DNA of 64,000 nt from Chromobotia macracanthus (GCA_036877525.1 JAZGTH010000072.1:3100001-3164000), one strand, 5' to 3'; counted from the first letter of the stretch, positions 10,946 through 22,480 are shown. The notes: generated from the sequence alone by a model not told the origin. Numbers and translations are program-made.

Positions 10946-11593
10946 ATGATATCCGCCTGCCTGGAGTTCATCGGTATGGGACTGAGCGTAACCGGGACCC
11001 TTTTGGTGATGGTGGCCTGCGGGTTACCCATGTGGAAAGTGTCCGCCTTCATTGACGGCAACATTGTGGTGGCGCAGACCATCTGGGACGGGCTGTGGAT
11101 GTCCTGCGTGGTCCAGAGCACCGGACAGATGCAGTGTAAAATGCACGACTCTGTCCTGGCACTGACCACAGACCTGCAGACCGCTCGGGCTCTGACGGTC
11201 ATCTCAGCCGTGCTGGGTGTCCACGGTCTGATCGTGACCATCGCCGGCGCGCAATGCACCAACTGCATCACCAAAGAGTCCATTAAAGCCAAAGTGGTCG
11301 GTGCCGGGGGGGTGTTGTACATCATCGCAGGCTTGTTTGTGTTGGTGCCCTTGTGCTGGATGGCCAACAACATCATCTCGGAGTTTTACGATCCTCTGGT
11401 CCCCTCGGCGAAGAAGAGAGAAATCGGAGCCGCGCTCTACATCGGCTGGGCGGCGTCTGCGATGCTCCTTCTCGGCGGAGCGATCCTGTGCTTCTCCAGT
11501 CCTCATGAGGAGAAATCCTCGTATCCCCTCAAATACGTGCCAACAAAAAGCGCAACAGTAAACGGAGACTATGATAAGAGAAACTACGTGTGA
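10946..11593 (+). CDS. cldn5: claudin-5-type tight junction protein, single exon
   Basis: Encodes 215 residues without introns, the usual size and structure for this claudin. Claudins are four-pass membrane proteins that polymerise into tight-junction strands; claudin-5 is the main endothelial and blood-brain-barrier form. Visible features: a first hydrophobic helix at residues 7-27, then the family signature W30, G49-L50-W51, C54 and C64 in the first extracellular loop. Further helices lie at about 80-100, 118-140 and 160-180. The C-terminus DYDKRNYV ends in the YV PDZ ligand for ZO proteins and closely matches the DYDKKNYV end of mammalian claudin-5. The ATG sits in a good context (AAAGATGATA) after a 5' UTR of about 130 bases. 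Claudins 3, 4 and 6 are alternatives, but the C-terminus and the nearby septin-5 exon favour claudin-5. Whether it is paralogue a or b is undetermined. Confidence 0.9.
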   Translation: MISACLEFIGMGLSVTGTLLVMVACGLPMWKVSAFIDGNIVVAQTIWDGLWMSCVVQSTGQMQCKMHDSVLALTTDLQTARALTVISAVLGVHGLIVTIAGAQCTNCITKESIKAKVVGAGGVLYIIAGLFVLVPLCWMANNIISEFYDPLVPSAKKREIGAALYIGWAASAMLLLGGAILCFSSPHEEKSSYPLKYVPTKSATVNGDYDKRNYV

Positions 11594-11845
11594 ACACCGA
11601 CAAGTTTTTCTTTGCATATGGACGTAATGTGTTGCTGGCCCATACCGTGGACGATAACTTGTATTTGTTTTATGAAGTCATGATTTTAGGTTAGGTAAAG
11701 CATTGTGCTGGGGTGCTGCAACAGGTCTGCATTTCTTTTAAATGCAAAAGAGAAAAAGATCATATATTCAATGTAGTCCCAGTTCAAATGAGGTCATAAA
11801 ATTACTTTTATTTATGGCAAAGGAATGATAAAATGTTACATTTGT

Positions 11846-12309
11846 AATAAAGTATAACATGTCAACTGCAAAGTTACATGCAACAGGTCACTAACATGAT
11901 GAAAATATTGCATTAACGTTTCTAGAACAGTTTTCTGTCTTTTGAGTTGCTTACAATTGTATTAGATGTACACGGGTATTTGTGTTTGTTATTATAGTCA
12001 CAGAGGGTTATGGGGTGATGGGAAGGTTTATATTCCTTGTTTTTGTCAACTTTATGAGGGCGCACTAAACAGACACGGTTTGTGGCCTTCCATAAGACAC
12101 TTACAATAGATATTGTTCTGCCTATAGACTGCCTGTAAACTTTTACATACAAAGAAATAATCACAGGTTTGATAACTCAAAACTTCTGATTGTACATTAT
12201 TTTGTGAAGTGGATTTTAAATGCCCGTTCAAAGCAACAAGCTTGAATAATTTTGTGTTTTGCATATCAGTTAATGGTGTAAGTTTCTTATCCTTTTGAAT
12301 GTTAATAAA
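11846..12309 (+). terminator. claudin polyadenylation signals
   Basis: AATAAA occurs at 11846-11851 and again at 12304-12309, about 250 and 710 bases after the stop codon. The second is followed by TGTTGTAATGGTG, a GU-rich stretch. Both could be used; the 3' UTR is AT-rich and otherwise featureless. Confidence 0.5.
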
Positions 12310-12319
12310 GAAACAAACT

Positions 12320-13300
12320 TTCGATTAAACATTGTTGTAATGGTGATTGCATTTCAAAACACCCCTTTATATTATAAAGCAACAAGATTAAATTTAGATC
12401 AAACCCAAAATGCACATGATTTCCTAAATTACTCATTGCTTGGGCTTTTGGGAAATAAAATTCTTTAAAACAACCATGTTATTTTGTTTGTACATTCATC
12501 TTGGCCAACACAGAATATGTCTGTTTTTTTTATTAGTTGTTTTGGAAAATGAATGACCGTCAGTCATTGTTCAGGAGATGATGACAAAAGCCATAACCTT
12601 TGTTCTAATTTAAACCTTTATCATCATTTCTGGTCTTGTAACCTTTGATCCACTTCTGAGGTCATGGGGAAGAAGTCACACACTCTATGATAGACCCTGA
12701 TCCAGCGTTTCACCACATGCTGAAGAAATGATGGCGCCTGCTATCTCTGATGTGGTGTTAGATTAGAGTCCTGCAGCAGGTGGGACTGAGGCCAGATCTG
12801 GTCAGAAGATCATTTCCTCACGAGCTCAGGAAGAAGGGATGATGGTTCTGATCAGGGGCGCCACTTATGGTTCCTGACCCCCGAAGCAGTCACGTTGCTG
12901 GACCCTCTCTGTCCGACGCCTCTGGTTCTGAGTTTTTAGGGCTGTAACAAGGCAAACAGCTTATACTGTTCACAAACATTTTTCTTTTAATCAATCTGGA
13001 ATTCAGTAGGCCCTAAAAGTCTGAGACAACATTGGAAATCTGGGAATATACATGCTGTATACACATACCAGTGCATGTAACAAATTCTAAGCTCATAAAA
13101 CTGTCCCACGCATCCAAAACAATTTCCCTCTTTTCCTCTGAGTTCAGACATTTATTTTTGCAGGTATCCATAATCAAATAAAGAATGCTACAATAACACA
13201 ACGTCATTAGTCTTTGCAGTATAGATTTCTTTGGTGTAGATTATGATGCACACTTTTAACTACAAATTAAACAAACTTAAAACAACTGCAGCATTACAAT
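12320..13300. other. intergenic between claudin and acads, no gene seen
   Basis: The two genes converge here. The 12600-12930 part is less AT-rich than its surroundings and rich in short CTGAT/GATCAG words, but no open frame or RNA gene can be supported. Confidence 0.5.
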
Positions 13301-13309
13301 GTGACATGA

Positions 13310-13315
13310 TTTATT
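13310..13315 (-). terminator. acads polyadenylation signal
   Basis: TTTATT on the plus strand is AATAAA on the minus strand, 320 bases after the acads stop codon. It is the nearest good signal downstream of that gene. Confidence 0.45.
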
Positions 13316-13634
13316 TAAAAATGCATAAATACATATTATGTACAATCAGATATGCATTCAAATTCCCAGTGAAATCAGCAGAAATTCTTCAGTGAATTAG
13401 TAAGGTTCAGTACCCTCGTGCAGGACAAACAGTCCAGGCACTCTACTGCACTCTTGTGGCAACAACAGAAATTGCACTTAAAAAAAGATTTTGTAACCAC
13501 TCTGTCTCCAAAGATCAACCATTCCCAAGTATCCCCTTCATATTCCACCACTGCAGCCACAGCAGACCAGAACGAGATTCCAGGCACAATAATGTCAATT
13601 CAATCAGCAGTTTTTGTGACGTAAACATACGCTT

Positions 13635-16600
13635 CTACTGTTGATATTCTTTGAGAATGTTGTTGGCAATGACTAATCTCTGGATCTCACTGGTGCCTTC
13701 ATAGATTTCTGTGATGCGAGCATCTCTGTAGTGTCTCTCTGCAGGCATGTCTGTTACATAACCCATCCCACCCAGCACCTGGATTGCCTTCAATGGGAAA
13801 AAAAATAATAATTATAAAATATAAAAATCTGTTATAGATTATATATAAAATTATATAATCTATTATATAAAAGTATATCATCTTATATATACATATACAC
13901 ACACACACAATATATACAGTATATATTTTTAATTTTTGTGTACCTGATGGGAGACAAATGTAGCAGCCTCAGATGCAGCCAGTTTAGCCATGGCAGCTTC
14001 CTGGAGAATAGAGGAAAATATAGTAATATATAATGAAACTCATTTTGCACGTCATCCTTGCCTGCACAAAACTGCCACTGTCACACGTTTCTCCACACAA
14101 TTTTTAAAACATGATACAAAAAAAAAATCAATGCATGTAACGTTTTTTAGAGCTTTATGAGAAACCCCACTAACCTTAGTAAAAGGTTTCTTTGCGTCCC
14201 GTAGCAGTGCAGCTTTCCAGGTGAGGAGTCGAGCGCTTTCTATCGCCAAGGCCATGTCTGCCAGTTTGAACTGAAAAAAATCATGCATGCATGAAGATAA
14301 ACTTCTGATGGTATCATCCAGATGATACAGGTCTGAATGCATGTAAAGTCTGTGATACACATCATGTATGGTTTGTGTGCTACCTGTATGGCTTGCAGCC
14401 TGCCAATTGGAGCGCCGAATGCAGTTCTCTTATGGGCGTAATCAGCAGCACAGTCTAACGCTGCCTGTGCAATCCCCAGAGCCTGTGAAGCTATTCCGAT
14501 GCGCCCGCTGTCCAGTGTTTGCTGTGCAGGAGTGCGTACAGCCATTATTAACTAAGATCTGGAATAACTGCATCACAGATGAAAGCACATTATTTGTATA
14601 TGGCACGATTATGGCGTGTTTAAATTGTACCATTGCGATCTTGAAGCCCATTCCACGCTCGCCCAGCATGTTGCCCTGCGGGATACGGCAGTCTTCCAGA
14701 ATGATATTGGCGGTGGAGGAAGCTCGAATTCCCAGTTTATCCTCTTTCTTCCCTAAAGACAACCCCGGATGAGGCATTGGCACGAGGAAGGCACTAATTC
14801 CCTGATTTTGAGATAGAAGGAAGAATTTTTAAAATGTTCACAGTCACTTTTCATGATGTTTTTCAACACGTAATTCCATATTAAGCTGTGCACCTTGTGT
14901 TTTAGACTCTTGTCTGTTGTGGCAAAAACAACAGTCGCAGATGCATCCCAGCAGTTGGTGATCCAAGCTTTGGTTCCATTCAGAACCCACTCATCTCCCT
15001 CCTGTCGGGCCAGCGTTGATGCAGCACCAGCATCACTGCCGTTTCCTTCACAGTGAAATAAAGACTTCAGCACAACACTGAAGATCATTATCATTACTGT
15101 AAACATGACGGTTTCTGTATCCATAGATGCATGAACTAAATCTTCCCAATGAAAGGCTCCATCATTCAGTCATTCAGGAAGAAAACTGTGGTTGGGTGAA
15201 GGATTATAACAGTGCAGCTGTACATAAGGGCCATCTGTGTTTATAGTGCTTCATAAATCTAACAGCTTGTGGACAAGCAGTTGTATTTACCTGGTTCGCT
15301 CAGAGCGAAGCAGCCCACTTTCTCACCGGTGGTAAAGGGGGTAATCCACTGCTTCTTCTGTTCCTCTGTGCCGAACTTCAGGATTGGACCCAAATATAGC
15401 GACTGAAACACAGCAATCCAGTCAAATTCAAACAGATTGTTTTCAGTGTTAATGAGTCATTTGCATTCATTTACATTTATGCATGTGGCAGGTGCTTTTA
15501 TCCAAAGCGATTTAGAGTACATTCAAGGTATACAATTTATCAGTATGTGTTCCCCTTGGAATCGAACACACAATCGTTCAAATTATAAGTCATTATTACA
15601 AGCTTACCTAACCGCTGTGAATTGGGGTAAGGTAAGGAGACTGTTTTGAATGCTAATCTATCATGTACTTACTTAATTACTGATCTTTGTTTGCTTTTAA
15701 CCAAAAACGTTACGGATTGCAGTTTTAAGCTGTGCACTTGATGAGCAGAATGCAGTGAATTATTAGCAGAACAAAAAGTGACGCACATTATTCACACTGA
15801 CGATAACTCCTGTAGAGGCACATCCCCTGCTGAGCTCCTCCACAGCGAGGCTGTATGCCAGATAATCCATCCCAGCACCCCCGAGACTCTCTGGGACCTC
15901 TACAGCCATGACACCCATTGCCCCGAGCTCTTGAACCTGCAGCAGAGAGAAGCAAATCTTTCAAACTCACCACAGACCCCCTCATGTGACTAATTCAAGA
16001 GGCAGTGACCACTGTACACGGTTTGATTTCAACAGCTGAGGTGCCTTTCACCTGCTTGGCTGGAAACTTGTGATCTTTGTCCAGCTGGGCAGCGATCGGT
16101 GCAAGTTCTTTTTGAGCATAGTCTCGACACGTCTGTCGCATCATCTGGTGCAACTCGGGCAACTCTGCAAGCTGGGTCAGACATCGGACGCCATGGCTCA
16201 CTGCCACGCCCAGAGCTGAAAAAAACAGTAGAACGACATGAATGACGTCAGCTTGTACAGTAGCCCCTAAACGTACATATTATATCATAAACAAGATCAA
16301 ACCAAGTGACATCTGCAAAACAATACTAGACCTTTGCTAACTTCACATTTTCAACCATAATGCAACATTAATACAGAGTTTAAAATGGTAATCGCATAGT
16401 ACTTTGATGCATTCTGTGTAACTGAATGATTACTATATATAAGCACCATAGTATTTGTATGGATGTCATGCTCTAATTTTAAAATATTGCTCTATAAAAC
16501 ATTAGGATTTCTCATACAATTTCATCTGTTCAAGGTAGAGTAAGCAATTTTGGAGAAGCTATCAATAACAAGCTAGCTTTAAAGCATGAGATCCCACCCT

Positions 16601-17533
16601 CCATTCAGAGAACCAAAGCCACGGCTCCTTCAGAAGTGCACTGAGGCATGCAGATGCACAGCAAGTAGGACATCCTATCATTGCATTTGGACTCAATGCA
16701 GTGATTGGACAAAAAGGTTTATGGTTCTGCACCTTCTGCAGAAGATTTCTATAAATATATTGAGACCACTTAGTGATTGCTACCAGGATGTGAAGAGACT
16801 TTCAACCAGCATAACAAAAATTGCTTTTGGAAAAGATCACTTATCCTGCCTTGAATGTTCCTATACAAACCTTCCTATTGCAAAGCACTCCGAGAAAATT
16901 AAACGAAAAACACTATGGCAGTATCACAAACAACACGGTAATCTCATGGTTTTGTTAGTGAAATATTAAAAAAAAAGATTGTTATGCGCATGCGCAGAGC
17001 CCACACATTAAAAGTAGGTGAAAGGTGACGCTGGGACTGCGCTCCATTCACACAGCACAGCTACAATATAAAAAATCTGTTTAAAGTACCAGAATTGTGT
17101 TTATGTACATATATTATTATCTACATAGCACAATCAAAGAGCATAAGGCGTATTTTAAAAAAAACAAGAGCAAATTTCACTTTTTACTCCGAGTGACACT
17201 GTTTTGAATGAAACAGCCGGCTGTCAGGTGCTAAACGAAACCATATAAGACAACGAACCATCTAACACAGCACAGACAGGCAACAAACTAATATATTTAC
17301 ATGCCAATTCATCAATAATTATGAACAATTTATTACAGAAGCAGTTACTGAAGGTAAGCGCTTAGGAATGTCTTTTCTATTCACTCCAATGTTTATCAAT
17401 GGGCTTACATTAAAAGTGAGCAAAACAGCTCCGTGTAAAATAAGGAATTATGTTATGCATTAATATTTATTTCAAAGCAAAAGCGATTCAAACACCACTG
17501 ACCTCTCCGTGCTTTGAAAAGCGCCGCCGCCAT
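13635..17533 (-). CDS. acads: short-chain acyl-CoA dehydrogenase, 10 exons
   Basis: SCAD is the mitochondrial-matrix FAD flavoenzyme that oxidises butyryl-CoA-length substrates in the first step of beta-oxidation. Coding exons on the minus strand: 17533-17503, 16215-16052, 15936-15787, 15402-15291, 15045-14894, 14801-14631, 14521-14384, 14270-14175, 14000-13944, 13787-13635 (stop TAG 13637-13635). They sum to 1224 bases, 407 residues, against 412 in human, and all junctions have AG/GT borders and matching phase. Residues 1 to about 25 (MAAALFKARRALGV...) are a basic mitochondrial presequence. The CFALSEPGNGSDAG, WITN and GKKEDKLGIR motifs of the acyl-CoA/FAD fold are present. The last exon carries RDARITEIYEGTSEIQR, whose YEG glutamate (about residue 387) is the catalytic base. 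Human has TNAWEAS where this gene has TNCWDAS, a minor change. No defects were seen. Intron 1 holds one repeat; intron 3 holds a SINE and a MITE. Confidence 0.96.
15466..15577 (-). mobile_element. tRNA-derived SINE fragment in acads intron 3
   Basis: Read on the minus strand, a B-box-like GTTCGATTCCA (about 15557-15567) is followed by sequence ending in the common fish SINE tail (TCGCTTTGGATAAAAGCACCTG ... ATAAATGTAAATG). The 5' tRNA part is replaced by the adjacent MITE fragment at 15578. Confidence 0.65.
15578..15728 (-). mobile_element. MITE, GCTGCAATCCGTAAC family, one end only
   Basis: Shares AATTATAAGTCATTATTA, TTACTGATC and the terminal GTTACGGATTGCAG with the complete copy at 34057-34349. 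The opposite terminus is missing. Confidence 0.6.
16533..16720 (-). repeat. interspersed repeat of the CTTTCAAAGCTAGC family
   Basis: On the minus strand this shares GGATGTCCTACTTGC, GCCGTGGCTTTGG, GGAGGGTGGGATCTC, AGCTAGCTTG and AAATTGCTTACTC blocks with repeats at 40540-40700 and 51340-51475. No coding capacity. The true ends are uncertain; it may continue to about 16,990. Confidence 0.6.
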
Positions 17534-17600
17534 CTTGGCTCGAATATTTCCCTTTGCGCAAGAGCGGCTGTGTCACGTGATGAAACGTCACTGTGACGTT
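17534..17600 (-). promoter_or_regulatory. acads promoter
   Basis: The ATG lies inside AAGATGGCGGC, a YY1-type motif. Upstream on the minus strand are a CACGTG E-box (17574-17579) and an ACGTCACAGTGACGT double CRE half-site (about 17585-17599). There is no TATA box. The crybb1 3' end is only about 300-350 bases away, so the promoter is squeezed into this gap. Confidence 0.5.
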
Positions 17601-17910
17601 TCCCGTTATTCGTAGAGCAATACAATATTAATATTATAATAATATACAAAACGCTGAATTTTATATTTGTTAAGAAACGTACACACGTAACCTTTACATA
17701 CATTCTGAAATGAACTCTATATGTATTTACATTCAATATGCATGTATACAAAGTGAAAAGGAGATGCACTTTGCTTTTGCATTCATTTTACTTTTTAAAG
17801 TTAATCATAAGGCACGATATTCCCGCGTAGCGTTCCCCGTGGAAGCGATGCAACGAAGAACAGATGTGAAACATCTTAGAAAAGAGGAAGCTGTCGGCTT
17901 TTAAAACATG

Positions 17911-17916
17911 TTTATT
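17911..17916 (-). terminator. crybb1 polyadenylation signal
   Basis: TTTATT on the plus strand gives AATAAA on the minus strand, 114 bases beyond the crybb1 stop. A short 3' UTR is typical of crystallin genes. Confidence 0.55.
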
Positions 17917-18029
17917 ACTGGCGTCATAAAAAGTCAGATGTCAGGGACAGGTTATATGAATCTATTCTGAGGGGAGACTCCTGAGAATGAATAAAGATGG
18001 GGGATAAAAAGCGCCATGGTGGGGCTGGA

Positions 18030-20430
18030 TCACTGCTTGGCGGCGGTCAGGTTGAAGCAGCCGCGCTGGTGGAACTGCATGTCTCTCACACGGCGCATGG
18101 ACTGAATCTGAGGCTGGAAAGCGCAGAAATCATTGTAGTGTCTGTAATCGCCGCACTCAAACAGATACTGGTAGCCTCTGTAGCCGGGGTACTGGTATCC
18201 CACCCAACTTAAAAACAACGAAGAGAGAGTTGGTTAGTGGGTGTACGACGTAGCTTCATCGTATTCGCTGTTAAAGCTGCGATCTGTAACGTTTTGGGCT
18301 CTTGAGCAAGTGCGTGTCGTATCCGTGTTATAAAAGGTCCTTTTACCATTTCTTGATTCACAACAGTACGTTTATTTCTAATAAGGATTTATAATGTGAG
18401 CCGTCGGGTGCGATTTCCCGGGAAACGTCAGCGTGGCTTCACTTGAATTCGACATACGTCATGGGAATGACGTAATCAAGTTTTAGGGTTCAAACAGAGA
18501 TGGCGGCAGAGAGGCGAAAGTTACAGATCGCAGCTTTGCATTAAGCATTGTGTAATACAAAGGGATTTGTGTGATATAACTCTTGTTCTTATTATGTTTG
18601 CACAAATGATTCTGCTGAGTGCTGTTCAGTCAGGCCTAGTATTGCTTACAGGAAATGGCACACACTTTGTATAAAGGGGTCCTGTGAACTAGTGTTTGAT
18701 ATTTAAGGTTTCATTTGGCACTCACGCTCCACCGGGCACCCTCACGCTGCCCACACGGTCACAGAAGCCATGCGCCCACAGGGTGGGGACATCATCTTCC
18801 TGGATCTCCATCTTGTTGCCCTTGAAGTCGGACAGCTCATACAGGCAGATCTTGTGCTCCATGGGGTCCTGAATGAACAGACCAAAATACCTCTAGCTGA
18901 GGCCATGCACTTGAGCTCAAACCCAGCAAACAATTTTAGGTTGTAGGAACGTTCCCCTAACATTTCCATTAAGTAACAAAAACGTTATTTTGAAAGTTCT
19001 GGGAACATCCAAAACGTCCATTGTTTTAGACATTGTATTAACATAATTGCTAGGTTATAAGAACATTATGCAAATATTTTTAACTTGGGTATCGTTTTTA
19101 AAACGCTCCACTAACTACTTAAGGGATAACATTTTTGATAAATATGATATTTAACATATTTATGATGTTTTAGTTTTTGGTAACTTTGAGAGAACATTAG
19201 CCAACATTCTAAGAACGTTCCGTGTTAGCTGGGAATGTAGTGTAGTGCAGGGTTTGCGTTGCTTCTGAACATGCATACCATGCGGATGGGTCTGAGGGAC
19301 ATGAGACAATCACTGCGGTAGCTGTTTGACCAGGTGTCCCAGCGAGGATACTCGCCCTTCTCCAGGATGAACATCTCACCACGGAAGTTAGTCTGCTCAA
19401 AGGCAACAAAGCTGAACACATGGACAGCAGGGTCATGTGTACCACAGAGATTGACAGTGGACAGCAACACGTGGACGAGGAAAAAAAAGAGGGATGGAGG
19501 AATAACAGCATGAGTACGGAGAACAAAAGAGGGTACCAGCATGTAAGAAAAGATGTGGTGCCCCTGAGTCATCAGGAACTGTGTGACGTTTAGCTACAGC
19601 CTCTATGTTTTTCCCATCCACATTAGATATTATCCATTGTCAGTGACTTACGGGCCGCACTCAACAATGATACTGCGAACTCTGTCCATTCCGCGTTCAC
19701 AAACGTTCATGCACTCATTCTGGACCTCCATCATCCTGCCCTGGAAGTTCTCCTGGTCGAATAGGAAGATCTGCAAGAGTTTGGTAAGTAGAAGACACTT
19801 AGTGTTGGCTAGTGAAGACCACCAGACAACATACTGTCCTAATTTTGCATCATAGCTTGATGTGTATTATATAAACCAGTAAACTGTTTGAAGAAATAGT
19901 CTTTCTGTAATTATCTCTGCTAGGTTCATGGTAATAATTAAATGTTTGCTATGATATTCCAATCATTTATATACAACAACCCAGCAAACAATTTTAGATT
20001 GTAAGAATGTTTCTCTAACATTTCCATTAAGTAACTAAAAAGTTCCAGGAACGTTCAAAATGTCTAAAGTCTTTTTCTAAATTATTTCTTGGTTATAAGA
20101 ACATTATGTAATTCTATAATGCATTCAAAACATTAAAAAAAATTTCCACTAAAAACTTAAGAATAACTTTTTGATATATATGATATATAACAGTTAAAAA
20201 AGTTCCACTAACATTGCTGCAAGTAAATTTTTGATAACTTTGAGAGAACATTAGCCAACATTCGGAGAATGTTCCTTGTTACCTTTTTCCAAAACATGAC
20301 CACTTACTTTGTAGTTTCCCATCATTCCGGGATCTCCAGTCTTGGAAGCCTTACTGCTGGCAGCAGGGGCAGGAGCTCCCTTGTCTTTGGCATCGGTGCC
20401 CTGGTTGGAGGACTTGGTGGTCTGAGACAT
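18030..20430 (-). CDS. crybb1: beta-crystallin B1
   Basis: Structural lens protein that oligomerises with other beta-crystallins to give transparency and refractive index. Coding exons (minus): 20430-20308, 19770-19652, 19411-19279, 18868-18726, 18207-18030 (stop TGA), 696 bases, 231 residues, all in phase. Exon 2 encodes a Pro/Ala/Ser/Lys-rich N-terminal arm (MSQTTKSSNQGTDAKDKGAP...) typical of B1. The four following exons each encode one Greek-key motif: LFDQENFQGRMMEV, FEQTNFRGEMFILEKGEYP, LYELSDFKGNKMEI and YQYPGYRGYQYLFECGDY. The C-terminal arm ends GCFNLTAAKQ. This is the one-exon-per-motif structure of beta-crystallins. It pairs head to head with cryba4, as in human. No defects. Three MITEs sit in the introns. 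Confidence 0.96.
18271..18545 (+). mobile_element. MITE, GCTGCAATCCGTAAC family, in crybb1 last intron
   Basis: Left end TTAAAGCTGCGATCTGTAAC is the inverted repeat of the right end GTTACAGATCGCAGCTTTGC. The interior carries AACAGAGATGGCGGCAGAG, shared with copies at 32304-32608 and 34057-34349. Higher GC and intact CpGs suggest this is the youngest copy. Confidence 0.75.
18922..19233 (-). mobile_element. MITE, GTTAGCTGGG family, full length, crybb1 intron
   Basis: 312 bases from CCCAGCAAACAATTTTAGG to AACGTTCCGTGTTAGCTGGG. The ends are inverted repeats (CCCAGC...GCTGGG) and the interior has mirrored ACGTT/AACGT and TTATAAGAACATT blocks. Reverse orientation relative to 5520-5855. Confidence 0.75.
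19980..20285 (-). mobile_element. MITE, GTTAGCTGGG family, crybb1 intron beside exon 2
   Basis: Begins CCAGCAAACAATTTTAGATTG and ends GAGAATGTTCCTTGTTA. On the minus strand its edge lies about 20 bases inside the donor of the first coding exon (exon end at 20308). Confidence 0.7.
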
Positions 20431-20799
20431 GGTGAAGGGATTTGAGAACGTCTGCGGGAAAAGAGCAAAAGGTGGGAAAGATCATGAGGCCTAAAATGTG
20501 TTAGTGTACTCCAAATATCCATACAGGGTTAGTGTGATGGGAGAGGTCCTCCATCTGACAGATTTGAATGGAGCAGGAATGAGGTATGGTAGGGTTTGGG
20601 CTTCATGTTTTCAGAATGATTGGATACAATCCCCAAATGTCAAAAAGCATGGAAAATAAGCGAATCCAGGGCTGTTTAACTCCCTACTGCATCCATGAAT
20701 TCTGATTGCCTTGAAGCCCAAGGCAGGTAGTAACGTAAATCCCAGCTCTAGTATAAGTTTTTACTGTATCCTTTTTGGATGCATTGGCTGGGCTCTTAC

Positions 20800-20871
20800 C
20801 TGCTTGAGTACAGCGGTGCTGCGGTTGCTGGTTCGTGCTGGCCCCCTCTGGCCAGTGCCCTAACTTTTATA
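20800..20871 (-). promoter_or_regulatory. crybb1: crybb1 TATA box and non-coding exon 1
   Basis: On the minus strand TATAAAAG (20871-20864) is followed by about 25 bases and then an untranslated first exon of about 40 bases. That exon ends in AAGCAG/gtaag at 20800. The second exon begins at 20451 after CCCGCAG and contains 21 bases of leader before the ATG at 20430. An untranslated first exon is normal for beta-crystallin genes. Confidence 0.75.
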
Positions 20872-22480
20872 CCCTGGCAAGGGGAGCGTAGAGGGGCTTG
20901 GTGCACAATAGAAACCCCCCGTCATCAGAGTCTGTACGTGCCAAAGCCGCAGGGTCATCGCATAGCCCAGAAGGCTCTCCCTGCCGTGCCTGTAAGCATT
21001 TTACAGTCAATGGAAAGCCCTGACAGTGGCATTTTTCCCTGCAGGTTGGCACTCTGTGCTATAGGCTGCATATGGATGAGAGGTATGCAGGGGTCAGAAG
21101 TCATGCATGCTCTCCATCATGCTCACTAACTTTGCTTATTCTGAGATTGACAAGAAATACACTCCTGCTGTTTTGCTAACAATTAACTCTGATGCTAACA
21201 GCAGAGAATAAATAAGAATAAATAAATGTCTGATATAAATAATAGTTTATTTATTATAATTTATTATACAATAATGTATGGTATAATGCAGCATTTTATT
21301 GTTACAGTTTAGTTGGCCATAAGACACATCCCTCTTTGACACCTGATCCCAAATTAATCCAAATGATTACATTTCTCATGTTCCCTTACTCTTGTAATAT
21401 TACATACCCATGGTATAAATCATGCTTGAGTCTATATTATACATGTTCTATGGGTGATCAATACCCATAGACATCAAGGTAATGTTATGCATTAGAGGGA
21501 CCCACATGGAGGTCCACAGGTTCCTGCAAAGCTTGTTCTGTATTTAATAACATTGCTTTTCAAGCCAGTGTGTTTCTTCTATTTGAAGCCTCAAACCCTG
21601 TGGGGAAGAGAGTGATTTAAAAGTGTTTGTCTCCTACACACCCAATTAAATGAAAGTGCAAGAGTTATGTGAAGTGAAGATCAAACACTCATTTATTTTC
21701 TTTAATCTCTTTGTCAGAGAGCAGCTGGATCGGGATTTGATAAAGAAAGAAGTTTTCTTGCTGAATGTCAAACATTTTTACAATGATATACTAGTAATTA
21801 GTTCATTCCATGGTGCAAATGGCAAAATAATGTGTTTTATTGCACCTCTTATTCCCAAAATAATCTACCATTTACAGCAGAACGCTAAATCGTTTATGCA
21901 GTAACACAAAATCTCTTTGAAGCCATGACGTCCTAATGGCCTCCAACGATGGATGTGAACCTCCCGGTACAGTACATTACCGTAAACAATAAAACACGCA
22001 GAGACAATCTCCTGCTGTCAATCAGTCTGTTAACACCCACACGGAAGAGTCATAATGGATCGGGGCTAACATCTCCCCAGCTAACAGGGAACGTTCTCAG
22101 AAAGTTGGCTAAAGTTCTCTAAAAGTTTTGTCAAAGTTATCAAAAAAGTTCTTGCAGTAATGTTGGTAGAATGTTTTCTTAACGTTATATATTATAATTT
22201 ATACAAAAATATAATTTCAACATTTCTACAATGTAAAATGATTAGCTGGATCCACCTTTCCATCCTGTACCTGGTGCTGTCTCAAATACTGTCAATCTCA
22301 ACATATATGTATGTATGTTTGTGTGGTCCGTGTGTCCAGGTCAGACCGCCCAGACGATAATGTAGTGTTTGCGTTTCCACAGCTGTATAGATTTAACCCC
22401 TCCATTGTCAGCTGGACAATGGCAGGCCCCGCCCCTCATGCTGACCCTGGACTTTTATTGGGCCTTTTGCCAGGGGAGGC
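20872..22480. promoter_or_regulatory. divergent intergenic region between crybb1 and cryba4
   Basis: The 1.6 kb between the two TATA boxes must contain the lens control elements of both genes. No gene is present. A partial MITE occupies 22076-22245. A GC-richer block with CAGTCAATGG and TTTTTCCCTGCAGG lies about 120-180 bases upstream of the crybb1 TATA box, and CCCCGCCCCTCATGCTGACCC (about 22,427) lies 50 bases upstream of the cryba4 TATA box. The latter contains TGCTGA, a MAF half-site (inference). Confidence 0.45.
22076..22245 (+). mobile_element. MITE, GGGAACGTTCTC family, left half
   Basis: CCCAGCTAACAGGGAACGTT, then AAAGTTCTTGCAGTAATGTT and TTCTTAACGTTATATAT. It stops before the right-hand half. 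Forward orientation. Confidence 0.65.

Noticed and set aside
10927..11617. Long antisense and alternate-frame open frames across the claudin exon
   Set aside because: They are shadows of the GC-rich claudin coding sequence with no domains of their own.
15788..15985. Alternate-frame 65-codon open frame over acads exon 3
   Set aside because: It is out of frame with the conserved SCAD sequence, which fits the splice sites perfectly.
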